This document shows, piece by piece, positions 12,701-22,035 of a DNA stretch of 64,000 nt (positions within the stretch are counted from its first letter, which is position 1; every line of letters starts with the position of its first letter). The stretch is from Heliocidaris erythrogramma. Lineage: Eukaryota; Echinodermata; Echinoidea; Camarodonta; Echinometridae. The DNA is taken from positions 46,333,697-46,397,696 of the forward strand of contig CM046858.1 of assembly GCA_025617745.1 (NCBI GenBank), in the 5' to 3' direction. The position numbers and the translations under genes were made by a program. Under the pieces are notes generated by a model. The model did no database searches and had not been told where the DNA came from. It worked only from the letters and a program-made list of their open reading frames with translations.

Positions 12701-13957
12701 GCATCAACTAGTCTACTCACAAGCTAATTCATTTATTGAAAGTGTGTTTGAACTTGCATTGTCTCTATATAGAAGTGATATTTGAAGCCCAAATTTTGAA
12801 TATAGTACAGTAAGATGGAACCTCTAATATAGAGAACAAAAACATTTTTGGTGATTGGTACACTTAAAAGTTCCTTAAATGGATTGATTAACTTTGCCCA
12901 GGATTGAAAAAAAAAATCACTGTTCCAGCTAATGCTGTAATCATAATTGCAAACCTTTAGGTCTGACAGGAATCGCCTGTGATTTATATATCAAGATATT
13001 TACGATTGAACATTGATGTCGGGATAGAGTACCACCGAACTCTAAAGAACTCTTACAGTTGGCATACCTCGCTCTATCACAGAATACCGTATGGGCTGGA
13101 AACCCGCTCTGAAATCGCCAAGCGCTGGTGCTTGGTTTTTGTGACTACAGTGCAGCGAAGAAGCGACTTGCGCTAGCGATCGATCACGATTTTCTCTTTT
13201 TTAGGATAGTAAACGGGTTCCATTTTCTCTCATACTTTCACATATCATTAATTATATACGTAGTTAGAGGATTGCACACAATTCACTGGCATTTGAGCTG
13301 ATTTCACAATTTTTTCACAAAGTTAATCAATCCCTTTAAAGCTACCCTTGAGTTCTGGTAATGGAATTGTGCTTTGATAGAAACTGACTTCAAGTTATTT
13401 TTAATTGTTTATCAACGGTACATTGGATGTTTTGACTAACAAAATATAAAGAGACTAACAAGAATATTTAAACATGCTTGGAACCACATTCCACTGAAAA
13501 GCACAAGTCAAGGTACGCGCACATTAAGTAGGAAACCTTGAAGATTGGAATTATGACAATGATTTTTCACCCTCGTGCTGTACTCTACATTTGCAGATAG
13601 GAAAAAAAAGTTGATAAGCAAGTACTTCAACGAAAAAAACAGCCTCAGGAGGCAAAATGGAGAAAGGCAAAGGTGATGTATATGGTTTCGAGGCATTGCT
13701 GGATTTGTGAATTCTCTGAATCCCTTAAGAACCTCCCAGTTTCCAATAGGTTTAGTTTAATCTCTGAAATTATCATTTTCAGTCTTGATTAACTCATCCC
13801 GTCCATTGCATGTTCTTTGTTTCTCTTTACAGGAGGCTGCATGCATATGGTATGCAGTCGTACACAGTGCAAGCATGAGTGGTGTTGGATATGTGGTATC
13901 AAGTGGAACATGGACTGTCTCCAAGACCATTGGTTTGGTACAGGATTTGTATTGTGA
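554..13957 (+). CDS. PRKN: Parkin, RBR-type E3 ubiquitin ligase (ten exons)
   Basis: Parkin transfers ubiquitin from an E2 through a RING2 cysteine to mitochondrial outer-membrane proteins after activation by the kinase PINK1. Joining 554-775, 4544-4697, 6452-6597, 7520-7603, 8221-8336, 9033-9169, 9836-9897, 10340-10489, 12134-12341 and 13833-13957 (all GT/AG, phases consistent) gives 467 residues and a stop; human parkin has 465. Domains: Ubl about 9-90, linker, RING0 about 139-220, RING1 about 234-290, IBR about 324-373, REP helix with W400, RING2 416-459. Catalytic C429, H431 and E442 match human C431, H433 and E444. Basic residues K157, R159 and K207 match the human K161/R163/K211 pocket that binds the phosphorylated Ubl. 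Odd points: T82 stands at the Ser65 site, L301 at Arg305, and the tail extends past the usual WF end. The start at 554 is the first in-frame ATG; M5 (566) is possible. Confidence 0.95.
1016..1117. repeat. Inverted repeat with telomere-like loop (parkin intron 1)
   Basis: Arms of about 35 bp (1016-1050 and 1083-1117) flank a loop that contains about three TTAGGG-type units (TAGGGTTAGGGTTAGGG at 1052-1068). It abuts the inverted-repeat element beginning at 1121. Confidence 0.6.
1121..2148. mobile_element. DNA-transposon-like element with GGGGGTCGTTTC termini
   Basis: Terminal inverted repeats of about 18 bp: GGGGGTCGTTTCATCAAA at the left and its near reverse complement ending CGACCCCC at the right. 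The interior has no long reading frame, so it looks nonautonomous. It sits in parkin intron 1. Confidence 0.6.
2350..2475 (-). repeat. tRNA-derived SINE head
   Basis: On the minus strand an A-box-like stretch (TGGTCTAGTTG) lies about 60 bases before a canonical B box (GGTTCGAATCC). This is the internal RNA polymerase III promoter of tRNA-derived SINEs. It is not a functional tRNA: the arms do not fold around it. Confidence 0.5.
2605..3500. repeat. Two diverged direct copies of a repeat in parkin intron 1
   Basis: Copy one (about 2605-3010) and copy two (about 3100-3500) share in order a GACTGGYCTTGAGG start, runs of GGGCAATAT or GGGCAACAT, AGTAGAGCCAGT, then CCTATCTTGTAGCAAT and a CTGATTTCAG-like stretch. 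Each first half is weakly self-complementary. Probably a tandem duplication of an older element. Confidence 0.5.
4179..4406. mobile_element. Foldback insertion with 12-bp target duplication
   Basis: Arms of about 80 bp (4226-4308 and 4312-4394) are near-perfect reverse complements around a very short loop. The insert 4191-4394 is bounded by the direct repeat GGAGATGATGTT at 4179-4190 and 4395-4406. It lies 138 bp upstream of parkin exon 2. Confidence 0.65.
4544..4697 (+). CDS. PRKN: Parkin exon 2: end of Ubl and linker
   Basis: Residues 75-125 plus one base. It follows a TGTGTAG acceptor and ends CAAG/GTTTGT. The start [13 protein letters not shown] aligns with human CDLDQQSIVHIV, which places threonine 82 at the PINK1 phosphorylation site. 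The linker is much shorter than the region in human exon 3 (154 against 241 nt). Confidence 0.88.
4975..6170 (+). repeat. Header hairpin plus tandem array of ~170-bp AGGTCA-bearing units
   Basis: A header (4975-5066) begins with a hairpin (CCCACC GAA GGTGGG inside ATGCCTCCG/CGGAGGCAT) and a GTCCGT-rich stretch. About seven units of roughly 155-175 bp follow, each with CGATATCTCAAGAAC, CAAACTTGGTAC, ATGTATCCCCATA, CTGATTAGATTTTG and AGGTCA clusters. Copies from about 5950 decay. It fills most of parkin intron 2. The small open frames in it are not conserved between units. Confidence 0.75.
6452..6597 (+). CDS. PRKN: Parkin exon 3: first half of RING0
   Basis: Residues 126-174. The core SFYVYCK plus VQPGKLRV is nearly identical to human RING0. 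Zinc-ligand cysteines are visible at C146, C150, C162 and C165. K147 matches human K151 of the phospho-ubiquitin site. Donor GAG/GTAACC, phase 0. Confidence 0.93.
6598..7519. other. Parkin intron 3
   Basis: AT-rich with a poly-G run near 6856-6871. Nothing else recognised. Confidence 0.5.
7520..7603 (+). CDS. PRKN: Parkin exon 4: middle of RING0
   Basis: Exactly 84 nt, the length of human exon 5. It codes for [15 protein letters not shown] and continues to GQKA, matching human CWDDVLIPNRMSGEC. Acceptor TTGATAG, donor GTAAGA. Confidence 0.93.
7604..8220. repeat. Parkin intron 4 with a 24-base poly-G tract
   Basis: An uninterrupted G tract of about 24 bases (7671-7694). Otherwise unremarkable AT-rich sequence. 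Confidence 0.6.
8221..8336 (+). CDS. PRKN: Parkin exon 5: end of RING0, start of RING1
   Basis: Exactly 116 nt, the length of human exon 6. It codes for DFFFKCASH through [10 protein letters not shown]207 is the equivalent of human K211, and C234/C237 open RING1. Acceptor CATGACAG, donor GTAAGT. Confidence 0.93.
8337..9032. other. Parkin intron 5
   Basis: AT-rich, no recognisable element. Confidence 0.5.
9033..9169 (+). CDS. PRKN: Parkin exon 6: RING1
   Basis: Exactly 137 nt, the length of human exon 7. It codes for [17 protein letters not shown] and ends in LGYTLPCP, matching human VLVFQCNSRHVICLDCF and LGYSLPC. Acceptor is a long T tract followed by CAG; donor GTGAGT. Confidence 0.94.
9836..9897 (+). 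CDS. PRKN: Parkin exon 7: RING1 end and IBR helix
   Basis: Exactly 62 nt, the length of human exon 8. It codes for [21 protein letters not shown]298 matches human H302, but human R305 is replaced by L301. Acceptor TATTCAG, donor GTATGT. Confidence 0.92.
10340..10489 (+). CDS. PRKN: Parkin exon 8: in-between-RING domain
   Basis: Exactly 150 nt, the length of human exon 9. It contains [17 protein letters not shown], matching human GGVLCPRPGCGAGLLPE. Acceptor GTAACAG, donor GTGAGA. Confidence 0.94.
11022..11204. repeat. Foldback repeat in parkin intron 8
   Basis: Arms 11022-11090 and about 11138-11204 are imperfect reverse complements (GGTGAAAATTGATACAAGAG against CTCTTGTATCAGTTTTCACC). Internal AATGAATAATAT blocks are repeated. 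A MITE-like foldback with no coding capacity. Confidence 0.6.
12134..12341 (+). CDS. PRKN: Parkin exon 9: IBR end, REP helix, start of RING2
   Basis: 208 nt with no intron where human has the exon 10/11 boundary (84+118=202 nt), so the two human exons are one here. It codes for [14 protein letters not shown], then the REP helix with W400 (human W403), then [13 protein letters not shown], the first RING2 zinc pair. The donor splits the first glycine codon of GGCMHM, as in human. Confidence 0.93.
12378..12515. mobile_element. 138-bp MITE in parkin intron 9
   Basis: Terminal inverted repeats of about 44 bp, starting GGGGAGCATTTCATCAAG and ending CTTGATGAAGCGCTCCCC, with TTTTACCGACA/TGTCGGTAAAA at the inner ends. 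It begins only 36 bp after the exon 9 donor, so pre-mRNA could form a strong hairpin next to that splice site. Confidence 0.7.
12516..13832. other. Rest of parkin intron 9
   Basis: Mostly AT-rich. A short GC-richer patch (about 13040-13190) has no reading frame or repeat that I recognise. Confidence 0.4.
13833..13957 (+). CDS. PRKN: Parkin exon 10: catalytic RING2 and C-terminus
   Basis: Codes for [13 protein letters not shown], then HEWCWICG and ends [10 protein letters not shown] before TGA at 13955-13957. The catalytic cysteine, histidine and glutamate are present. Human ends DHWFDV, so the tail is four residues longer. An alternative is a donor at TTTG/GTACAG (13938) joining a short last exon; I found none, so I prefer read-through to the TGA. 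Confidence 0.9.
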
Positions 13958-15021
13958 CATCACAATGGGAATTTAATGGAACCTTGTTATTAAGCTCGCT
14001 GTCTTTAACAGACTCCCATTATAGCAAGGTACTTTTACTGGTCTCACTTTTGTGTATTCTATTGTCTATATAACAGAGTAGTTTTTTGCCCAAAATTTCT
14101 CTTTAACAAGCTCCCATTTACATGATTAGAGAATAATTATCTAAGGATTATACAGCCTTCAATGTAGAATAATAGTCTGTACCCAAGAGAAAAATTATGT
14201 GGTCTTTACACTTTGCTGTTTTCAGGAGTGACAATTAACCAGGTAAAATTTGTGCAGAATTTGATTTGTATTTTTTAGAAACAAAACAACATGATAGACT
14301 ATAATTCTCTGCCCACTGTGCATTTGATCCTAGAAATGTCCCATTATTTGAACTTGATGTGTAGTGAGAAGTGCAAATACAAATACAATCTTTAATACTT
14401 TTCTTTTGTCTTATGAAATAATGTAAATATTGCATGTAGTGTGCAATTTCAATGTCACTTTTGAAGAATAATTTGTTTCTGTATGATATATATGATTATT
14501 GGCAATATATTTAAAAAGCGGAGTGATAAGAATTCCTTCCTTCATCAAACATAAAAACAATCCTATTTCGGTAATTCACAAATTCAGTCAGTGTGTTGTA
14601 GTGCATATTATCTTGAGGAAGAGTTGATCAAATTATTAAAGATGTTAAAGAACAAAGTGCCCACAGGTAATCATTGGAATAAGAGTCCAGCTGTGGCCAA
14701 GACTCGTATGAATACAGGTAGAGTAATCCGTCCATGCAATAGACAGTATAAAATAGACAGGAAGTTTGTTTTTTTTCTTTTCCTCTTTCAAGGTACTTTA
14801 TTACAATATATCATTTAACAACATTACTTGGGATCTGATGACAATATTTACAAAATTAGTCAGATGATAAAAAACAACAACAACAACAGTGATATACTAT
14901 GATAGATCAAAGAGGAGAAAAAGGTTAGGAACTAGAAGAGATACTGCCAATTAACATACAATATAAAATCATTTTTGAATGACATCTAAATTGACTGACT
15001 GTTAAAGGATTTACTTCTCAA
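13958..15021. other. Parkin 3' flank
   Basis: Contains the 3' UTR by position. No perfect AATAAA signal is obvious just after the stop; variant ATTAAA occurs near 14634. No other gene seen. Confidence 0.4.
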
Positions 15022-16990
15022 CTAATTAAGTATATACATCTTATAAATTGCATACTGAGCATAGATAAATAATAAATTAATAAGCATAAATTTTACTTCA
15101 TTAATGTTAAAACAAATTATTATGAGTTTTTCTTCTAGTACAATATCTTTTTGAATTAAGTTTAATACTAATTGGTGAATTCTTTTCCAAAAGTCTGCGA
15201 CTTGACAACATTTAAGCAAAATGTCTATAGGTGATTTTGGTTCGTTACAGAATGAACAAATCATATTAGATGAGATTTTCCAGTTATTAAAGTAGAACAC
15301 TAATGATTTTAAATTTTGGCTTAATACTTATTATTGCATAGATGGCGTAAATTAAACAAGGTTATCCAAATTTAAAGCTTGGAAACATTTGAATTAATGA
15401 TTATTATCAATTATAAAACGGTAAAATACAGCCCCCGATATAGCAGCTGAAAAGCTCCTTGAACGCTGCTGAGATGTATGACGACACAAGAGGGGCGAGT
15501 CCTGTCTAAGCAGACGATGTCTCATAACATTATACACATTTTTCAGTGCCTGTTTTGTCATCTCCTCTTCACTTATTTCTCTTACTTGACTAGCATCAGT
15601 CTTAATGTTAGTCTGTTGCCTCACTCTTAACTTCGTGTATGGTATTATTTTGATGAAAAATGCAGCGTTAAAAAAATAGAGGAATCAGTCACTTGTAAAC
15701 AAAATAAGACGCCATTGTATTTTCAGCTGCTTGCACCGGGGCATGTTCGGCGTTTCAAGAGGGAACGAATACCATCCAGCTATTATTCGCAGGGCTTTTC
15801 AATTTGAAAATGGGGTTTATTTCATTGATCATTGACCCTTCTCCTGTGTATTTACAATCAAACGGTTTTAGTTATCAGAATCAGTTCACTTTCCCTTTTA
15901 GAATGGTGTGAAATAAGGTCATGTTTAAATGTACCAAACTCTTTATAATTTGATAAATAATTGCATTGCAATTACGTTCATTCATTATAGGACGTTGTCT
16001 GCTTAAGCAGGATCGATCCCTCGTATGACGACATCAAAACATCGCTATATTTCTGGCGAATCCTCGGATATTCCACATGCTGAGAAGAGCTTTTATTTAT
16101 GTTGTTTTTATAATCATCATATACGCAGTTGACATAAAACTTATACGATTGCCATCTGTAAGCTTCCCAATTTCTAGTGATACATTAATTGCCATATTTG
16201 TGATTTTCCTGAGTGTTCTACTTTAAGGTTATATTTAAAAGGTAAAATATTATGAAGTAATTTGAAATTTAATTGTCTTACTTTGTTAACTTTGATCCTT
16301 TATCATAATTTAATAATAATCATAATTTATCGGTAGTTGCAATATTTCCTGCCATAATAATGAAACCGGGGGATTTTCCTGTATGAATTCATTTAAAAGA
16401 TACCCATTGTCTGTTTTCAAATAGGTCACTGACTTTATGAATTCCTTTTGCATTCCATTTTTTGAAGAATCAGCCTTTTTTTCCATGTTTGATACCACAA
16501 AATTAACATATCTCAATTCACACCAGTACACAAGTTAAGTAGGTTATCATAGAATTCAGGTCACTTAAACATCTTACATATATGTCTACCATTTCTAAAC
16601 CCAAACTCGTTGCAGCACGAGTTACAACAGCTCTTTTGACCTTTTCTTTCTTTGATCCCCAAAGAAAACTGTAAATTAACTTGTTTAAGGTAGTAATTAT
16701 ATTTTGTGGAATAGGTAGACATGTCGCAATGTATACAAATTGAGAGACAATAAGCGTTTTTGTAATTGTTATTTTCCCGTAGTATGTCAGATTCCTCATT
16801 TTCCAAACTCTCAACAAAGATTTTAGGTCCTGCTAAGATCCAAATGTCTCCACTTCTTTTAAAGCAAAGTTCCCAGACTCTATAGAGTCAACAATAATGA
16901 CAATGTCATCGGCTAATTGTGATATTACAATACTGTCGTCGATGACAGCTGGGTTGTTCGAGCGAACCTCAATACCTTTTATGAGCTAGC
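15022..16990 (-). pseudogene. Tx1/L1-type LINE remnant (reverse transcriptase C-terminal part)
   Basis: Read on the minus strand from 16990 to 15022. A segment near 16870-16985 codes for SQLADDIVIIVDS, the reverse-transcriptase catalytic box with LADD for the usual YADD. Next, 16817-16518 has RNLTYYGKITITKTL and LIYSFLWGSKKEK, typical of the region after the RT in L1/Tx1 LINEs. The fragment 15300-15022 has ICSFCNEPKSPIDILLKC, a zinc-binding RT-associated motif. Frameshifts and stops break it, and a foldback element (about 15396-16125) splits it. Dead copy, 5' truncated. Confidence 0.75.
15396..16125. mobile_element. Imperfect foldback element inside the LINE
   Basis: TGTATGACGACACAAGAGG with TAAGCAGACGATGTC (15474-15523) is mirrored by GACGTTGTCTGCTTAAGCAG and CCTCGTATGACGACATC (15992-16036), with AATGATTATTAT-like outer ends. 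LINE sequence resumes on both sides, so this is a later insertion. Confidence 0.5.
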
Positions 16991-17200
16991 ACTGTCTTGT
17001 GTAAGAGGAATAAAATAAATGAAAATGAAGCTATTTTTCATTATGCAGTTTTACGAGGTAATGTACATTGTGTGTCTCAGTGTTTGTCAGTTATGTACAT
17101 TTATACAGTTACAAAATGTTCATTTATAGGTACAAAATATTAGGTAATAGCAAGAAACTGTTCATAGCAGAAATGTTGTACCACTTTTACAAACAGGAAC

Positions 17201-17414
17201 CAGGGGCAGATAAAGGATTTTGTAAAAGGGGGGGGGGGGACAAACAAATCTCCCAAAATTTTCTGACATAGCAAAAAAAAATCAGAATTGTTGGGTCCAG
17301 TTTTTCAAAAAAAAAAGTTCAAAAGGGAGGCACAATGTATACTTTTCTTTCAAATGGGGGGGGGGGGGGGGGGGGGGGGGCATGGACCATAAGTGCCCCC
17401 TAAATCCGCCACTG
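17201..17414. mobile_element. Poly-G MITE, CAGGGGC family
   Basis: Starts CAGGGGCAGATAAAGGATTT and ends TAAATCCGCCACTG, imperfect inverted repeats. Two G tracts lie inside, one of about 24 bases (17357-17380). Nonautonomous. Confidence 0.6.
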
Positions 17415-18628
17415 CATGAACCATGATTAATCATTGTGATTCAGTGGTGATGGCTACAAAAAGAAACAAAAAATGAGAATACAAGCTCAACTCATTGGCA
17501 TTTCATTCTAAGCATGGTAAGTACAGCTGTAGGCATATAAAACCATGGGCATTATGTGGGTGGGGTTTTGAAGCTGAGGGTCGCAGCCAAAATTCAGGCA
17601 ACTGTCGCCTCATCGCTTAGGCTGGTGACAAGGTGGTGAGGTGACAACGTGGACTACTTCTAATTTACATGTCTTGTCTAGTATTATTTGATGATGAAAT
17701 TATATCCACTTTATATTAAACTGTCAAAATTTAGAACAGGAAAGTTGATATTCTGGCAAGAGCACTCAGCCCCGCCCCCCAACCATATTGTGCCCATATT
17801 TTAAACTTATACATGCATTACAAAATTGTTTAGGCTCAGCCTGTAAACCATAAAAAAGGAGAAAGCTTTTTCTTGGCATTGTTTGACTTCAGAATTTGAG
17901 TTTACCTTACTTTTCAAAACACATCAGATACACAGGAAAGTATGTTCATTAAAAGTTTTCCTTTTAATGGAGGGTATTTTCCCCCTCCCTTTTTTTTCTT
18001 TTTTTTTGTTTGACAAGAGAGCCCCCAAAACATCTTTGAAATTTAACTATCTCTGTTTTTTTATTGTTTTTTTCTTTTGCTTGGTAATATTTTTGCCCTG
18101 TAAACCTGTATTAAACTTTTCGTTCCGTATTTCTAACAGTAAACTTGTATAAATTGGTAAAATATTCTATTCAATGACTTCTGTCGTCACAATATTTTGT
18201 GATTGATGTATCTTTTGCTTATCTTTCACTTTGTTGATGGTGAATTAATCAATTAACAATTAGTATCGACATAAACAAAATGAATATCAACCAGTGTCTT
18301 GATGGTGAGTGGTGCAACCCCCCCCCAAAAAAAAAACATGTCAAGAGAGAGAGAGGGGGGGGGGGGGGGGGGAGAAGAAAAATAGGGTCCTTGAGGGTTG
18401 AATTGCACCCCCAATCTAGGGCAAACTGTAAAGAAATATGTTAGTCAAGGGTTTAAAATATGAAAATCTTCTAAAGCTCCGTTGCTTTGCTCCCAAGCAT
18501 ATAATTTTCATCTGGACCTTAATTTTTTGCGCCCCATATAGCATAGAGTACGTACATAAACTGTGTTTGTTAGTTTGTTTTTATTTCTGTAATCAATGAT
18601 ATAAATAATATACATAATATAATTCACG
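17415..18628. other. Unannotated AT-rich stretch
   Basis: No gene recognised. Includes a GAGAGAG plus G tract near 18345-18373. Confidence 0.4.
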
Positions 18629-18990
18629 CATTGGCGGATCCGGGGGGGGGGGGAGAAAAGTATGCATTTTGACCATAGACGATCTGCCATTTTCTCGATT
18701 GCGGCCCCCCTTTTAGAATGAAGACCTTTTTTTTTTTTTTTTCATCCTTTGCTTGTCAGATAATTATGGAGGGAAACTGGACCCCCATAACCCCATAACC
18801 CCCCCCCCCCCCGCCCACTGAGCAAATTGTGGAGGTCTGGCAACAAAAAAATTGTCACTACTCCCCCCCTAAACTGAGCGACTTTTCGAGAACCTGGCAA
18901 GACCAAAAAAATACGGGTCTACCTTTTCCAAAAGTTGACAAACCTGGATTTGTGTGCCCCCCCTTATACTAAATCCTGGATCCGCCCCTG
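18629..18990. mobile_element. Poly-G/poly-C MITE, GGCGGATCC family
   Basis: Ends GGCGGATCC and CTGGATCCGCCCCTG. The flanks carry the 7-bp direct repeat ATTCACG (18622-18628 and 18991-18997), as expected from an 8-bp hAT-type duplication with one change. The interior shares CTGAGCGACTTTTCGAGAA and ATACGGGTCTACC with the copies at 53010 and 58294. Confidence 0.75.
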
Positions 18991-19422
18991 ATTCACGATT
19001 CGCATACGGCGGAAAGCCCATTTAAGCCGTATTAATAAAATACGGATGTGTTTCCATGGGATCCGTGATAACAATGATATCGCATTTCAATCAAACTTTA
19101 GCCGGCAATCCCAGGTTTAGTGCGTCAAGAATTCTTTTCAGGTAGTGCCATAATTGCTGAATTAAAAGCGGGAAGAAATCTTGTTTGTATTTTTGAACTG
19201 ATAAGTTTGGGTGGATGAGGGGGGGGGGGGGGGCAGGGGGTGCAAACACATTATTTGCCCGGGTGCCAAAATCCCTAGATAGCCACATTTGACCGTCATT
19301 AATGGAGTAAGGAATTCCTGACTTCGTGAACCCGTGGACTACATTCACTGGATGGCTGGATGAAGCGCATTATATGTGAAGTATGTAAACGTGCAGACTC
19401 TAATCATTGTCGTCTATGACCT

Positions 19423-19549
19423 GGGGCCTGTAACATAAGAGATACAATCAGTCTTACGATCAATTGTAACTCCTCAGTACAGGGTTTGCCATAGACTTAC
19501 GATTGATATCAATCGTAAGATTGATTTATCTCTTTATGTTACAGTCCCC
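19423..19549. mobile_element. Short foldback MITE
   Basis: 127 bp. GGGGCCTGTAACATAAGAGA at the left pairs with TCTTTATGTTACAGTCCCC at the right, and ATCAGTCTTACGAT pairs with ATCGTAAGATTGAT. Confidence 0.65.
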
Positions 19550-19728
19550 TGATGAGATATTAAATCATTTTATAAGACATCACCTTCATACAGCTTCGGC
19601 ATAATTGCAGATACCAAACCAGGTACATAGGAGTTAAAAGAGGTAAAGTTTTGGTAAGAGATTGAATAATCATTTGTGAACCTTCTCATTTTTTTTTAAA
19701 TTCCCATGCAGAAAAATAGTATTGTAGC

Positions 19729-19869
19729 CAGGGGGGATCCAGAATTTTGTAAAAGATGGCACACAAAGCCGGAAAAGTACACAATTAGGAGGCATATATT
19801 TTATTGTGTACTTAAGGTATGCAGGTAAGGGGCGCAGCAGATTCGGCCCTTTCTCTGGATCCGCCCCTG
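19729..19869. mobile_element. MITE, CAGGGG...GGATCC family
   Basis: Starts CAGGGGGGATCCAGA, ends CTGGATCCGCCCCTG. The 5-bp repeat GTAGC flanks both ends (19724-19728, 19870-19874). Confidence 0.65.
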
Positions 19870-20143
19870 GTAGCGACATCAAAAGAAAAGAAAAATAAAA
19901 TACTTTGTTGAAATGCTTTAAATTTCAAATATGATTAGACATAACAATTTTTGACCAAATTCTGATGCAACGTGTTTGTGTAGTCCAATGTATACCAAGA
20001 TCTGTTTCAAGATCTGTTTCAAGATCTTTTTCATCGTTTGTGACTTCAGTAAGATTTAATTTTATTTGTTATACTCTTGATGATTTCAACACTTCGTCAT
20101 TATACACACTTATTTCTATCTAGTGTCTACTATATATAATCAA

Positions 20144-21521
20144 CCATTAAGAATAATTTCTAGACGGTTAATTCACTGTGAAACAATCTTACCATTAAGA
20201 ATAATTTCTAGACAGTTTAATTCACTGTGAAACAATCTTACCATTAATAATTTCTAGAGAGTTTAATTCACTGTGAAACAATCTTACCATTGAGAATAAT
20301 TTCTAGACAGTTTAATTCACTGTGAAACAATCTTACCATTGAGAATAATTTCTAGACAGTTTAATTCACTGTGAAACAATCTTACCATTGAGAATAATTT
20401 CTAGACAGTTTAATTCACTGTGAAACAATCTTACCATTAAGAATAATTTCTAGACAGTTTAATTCACTGTGAAACAATCTTACCATTAAGAATAATTTCT
20501 AGACAGTTTAATTCACTGTGAAACAATCTTACCATTAAGAATAATTTCTAGACAGTTTAATTCACTGTGAAACAATCTTACCATTAGGCCCAAAGAATAA
20601 TTTCTAGACAGTTTAATTCACTGTGAAACAATCTTACCATTAAGAATAATTTCTAGACAGTTTAATTCACTGTGAAACAATCTTACCATTAATAATTTCT
20701 AGACAGTTTAATTCACTGTGAAACAATCTTACCATTGAGAATAATTTCTAGACAGTTTAATTCACTGTGAAACAATCTTACCATTAAGAATAATTTCTAG
20801 ACAGTTTAATTCACTGTGAAACAATCTTACCATTAAGAATAATTTCTAGACAGTTTAATTCACTGTGAAACAATCTTACCATTAAGAATAATTTCTAGAC
20901 AGTTTAATTCACTGTGAAACAATCTTACCATTATGCCCTAAGAATAATTTCTAGACAGTTTAATTCACTGTGAAACAATCTTACCATTAAGAATAATTTC
21001 TAGACAGTTTAATTCACTGTGAAACAATCTTACCATTAAGAATAATTTCTAGATAGACAGTTTAATTCACTGTGAAACAATCTTACCATTGAGAATAATT
21101 TCTAGACAGTTTAATTCACTGTGAACAATCTTACCACTGAGAATAATTTCTAGACAGTTTAATTCACTGTGAAACAATCTTACCATTGAGAATAATTTCT
21201 AGGCAGTTTAATTCACTGTGAAACAATCTTACCATTGAGAATAATTTCTAGGCAGTTTAATTCACTGTGAAACAATCTTACCATTGAGAATAATTTCTAG
21301 ACAGTTAATTCACTGTGAAACAATCTTACCATTGAGAATAATTTCTAGACAGTTTAATTCACTGTGAAACAATCTTACCATTAATAATTTCTAGACAGTT
21401 TAATTCACTGTGAAACAATCTTACCATTAAGAATAATTTCTAGACAGTTTAATTCACTGTGAAACAATCTTACCATTAAGAATAATTTCTAGACAGTTTA
21501 ATTCACTGTGAAACAATCTTT
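20144..21521. repeat. 49-bp minisatellite, about 28 copies
   Basis: The unit reads through AATAATTTCTAGACAG, TTTAATTCACTGTG and AAACAATCTTACCATTA. I count 28 CACTGTGAA occurrences. Most copies differ by one or two bases; two junctions carry short insertions (TAGGCCC near 20585, TATGCCC near 20932), one has a TAGA duplication, and some lack AAGA or GAGA. No spacer/repeat alternation, so not CRISPR-like. Confidence 0.95.
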
Positions 21522-21523
21522 AA

Positions 21524-22035
21524 AAGGGAAAGTCCACCCTGATATCAAGTTGGTTTTAAAAGATGCAGAAATATATAAAGAAATGATTAATGGATTAATC
21601 CGAGGAGAAGTATGAATTTTTGAATCACAAATCACAAATTGTCAACTCCGTGAAGTATCTTGCGAGCTCCTCTCCCATTTGCCCTGTTTAAAAAAAAAAA
21701 CCTTTTCTCTGTATAAAATATGCAATCATACATGCACCGTTGATATAATAATTACACATATGTTTTAAACAAAACCTGAAACCAATCTATCCCATCGTCA
21801 ACCACTAAGAAAGTGAAAATTTATGAAATGTTCTGTACTGAGCAAATCCAAGATGAACTCGCAAGATACGTTGGGTAGTTGTCAGTTTGTGTTTGATTGA
21901 CTACAACTTCACAAATTCATAAATTTCTTATTTCAGTCTTATTGTATTTTGTCATATTTTCACTAATCTGTTTCTTTAATATTTCTGCTTCTGTTAGAAC
22001 CAACCTGACATCAGGGTGGATTTTCCCTTTAAAGT
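21524..22035. mobile_element. ~510-bp inverted-repeat element with TTTAAA ends
   Basis: Left GGGAAAGTCCACCCTGATAT and right ATCAGGGTGGATTTTCCC are inverted repeats set between TTTAAA ends. It directly follows the 49-bp minisatellite. The interior is shared with 33868-34300 (CTTGCGAGSTCCTCTCCCAT). Confidence 0.7.

Noticed and set aside
20144-21521. CRISPR-like regular array
   Set aside because: Units are contiguous 49-bp copies without variable spacers, and the DNA is eukaryotic.
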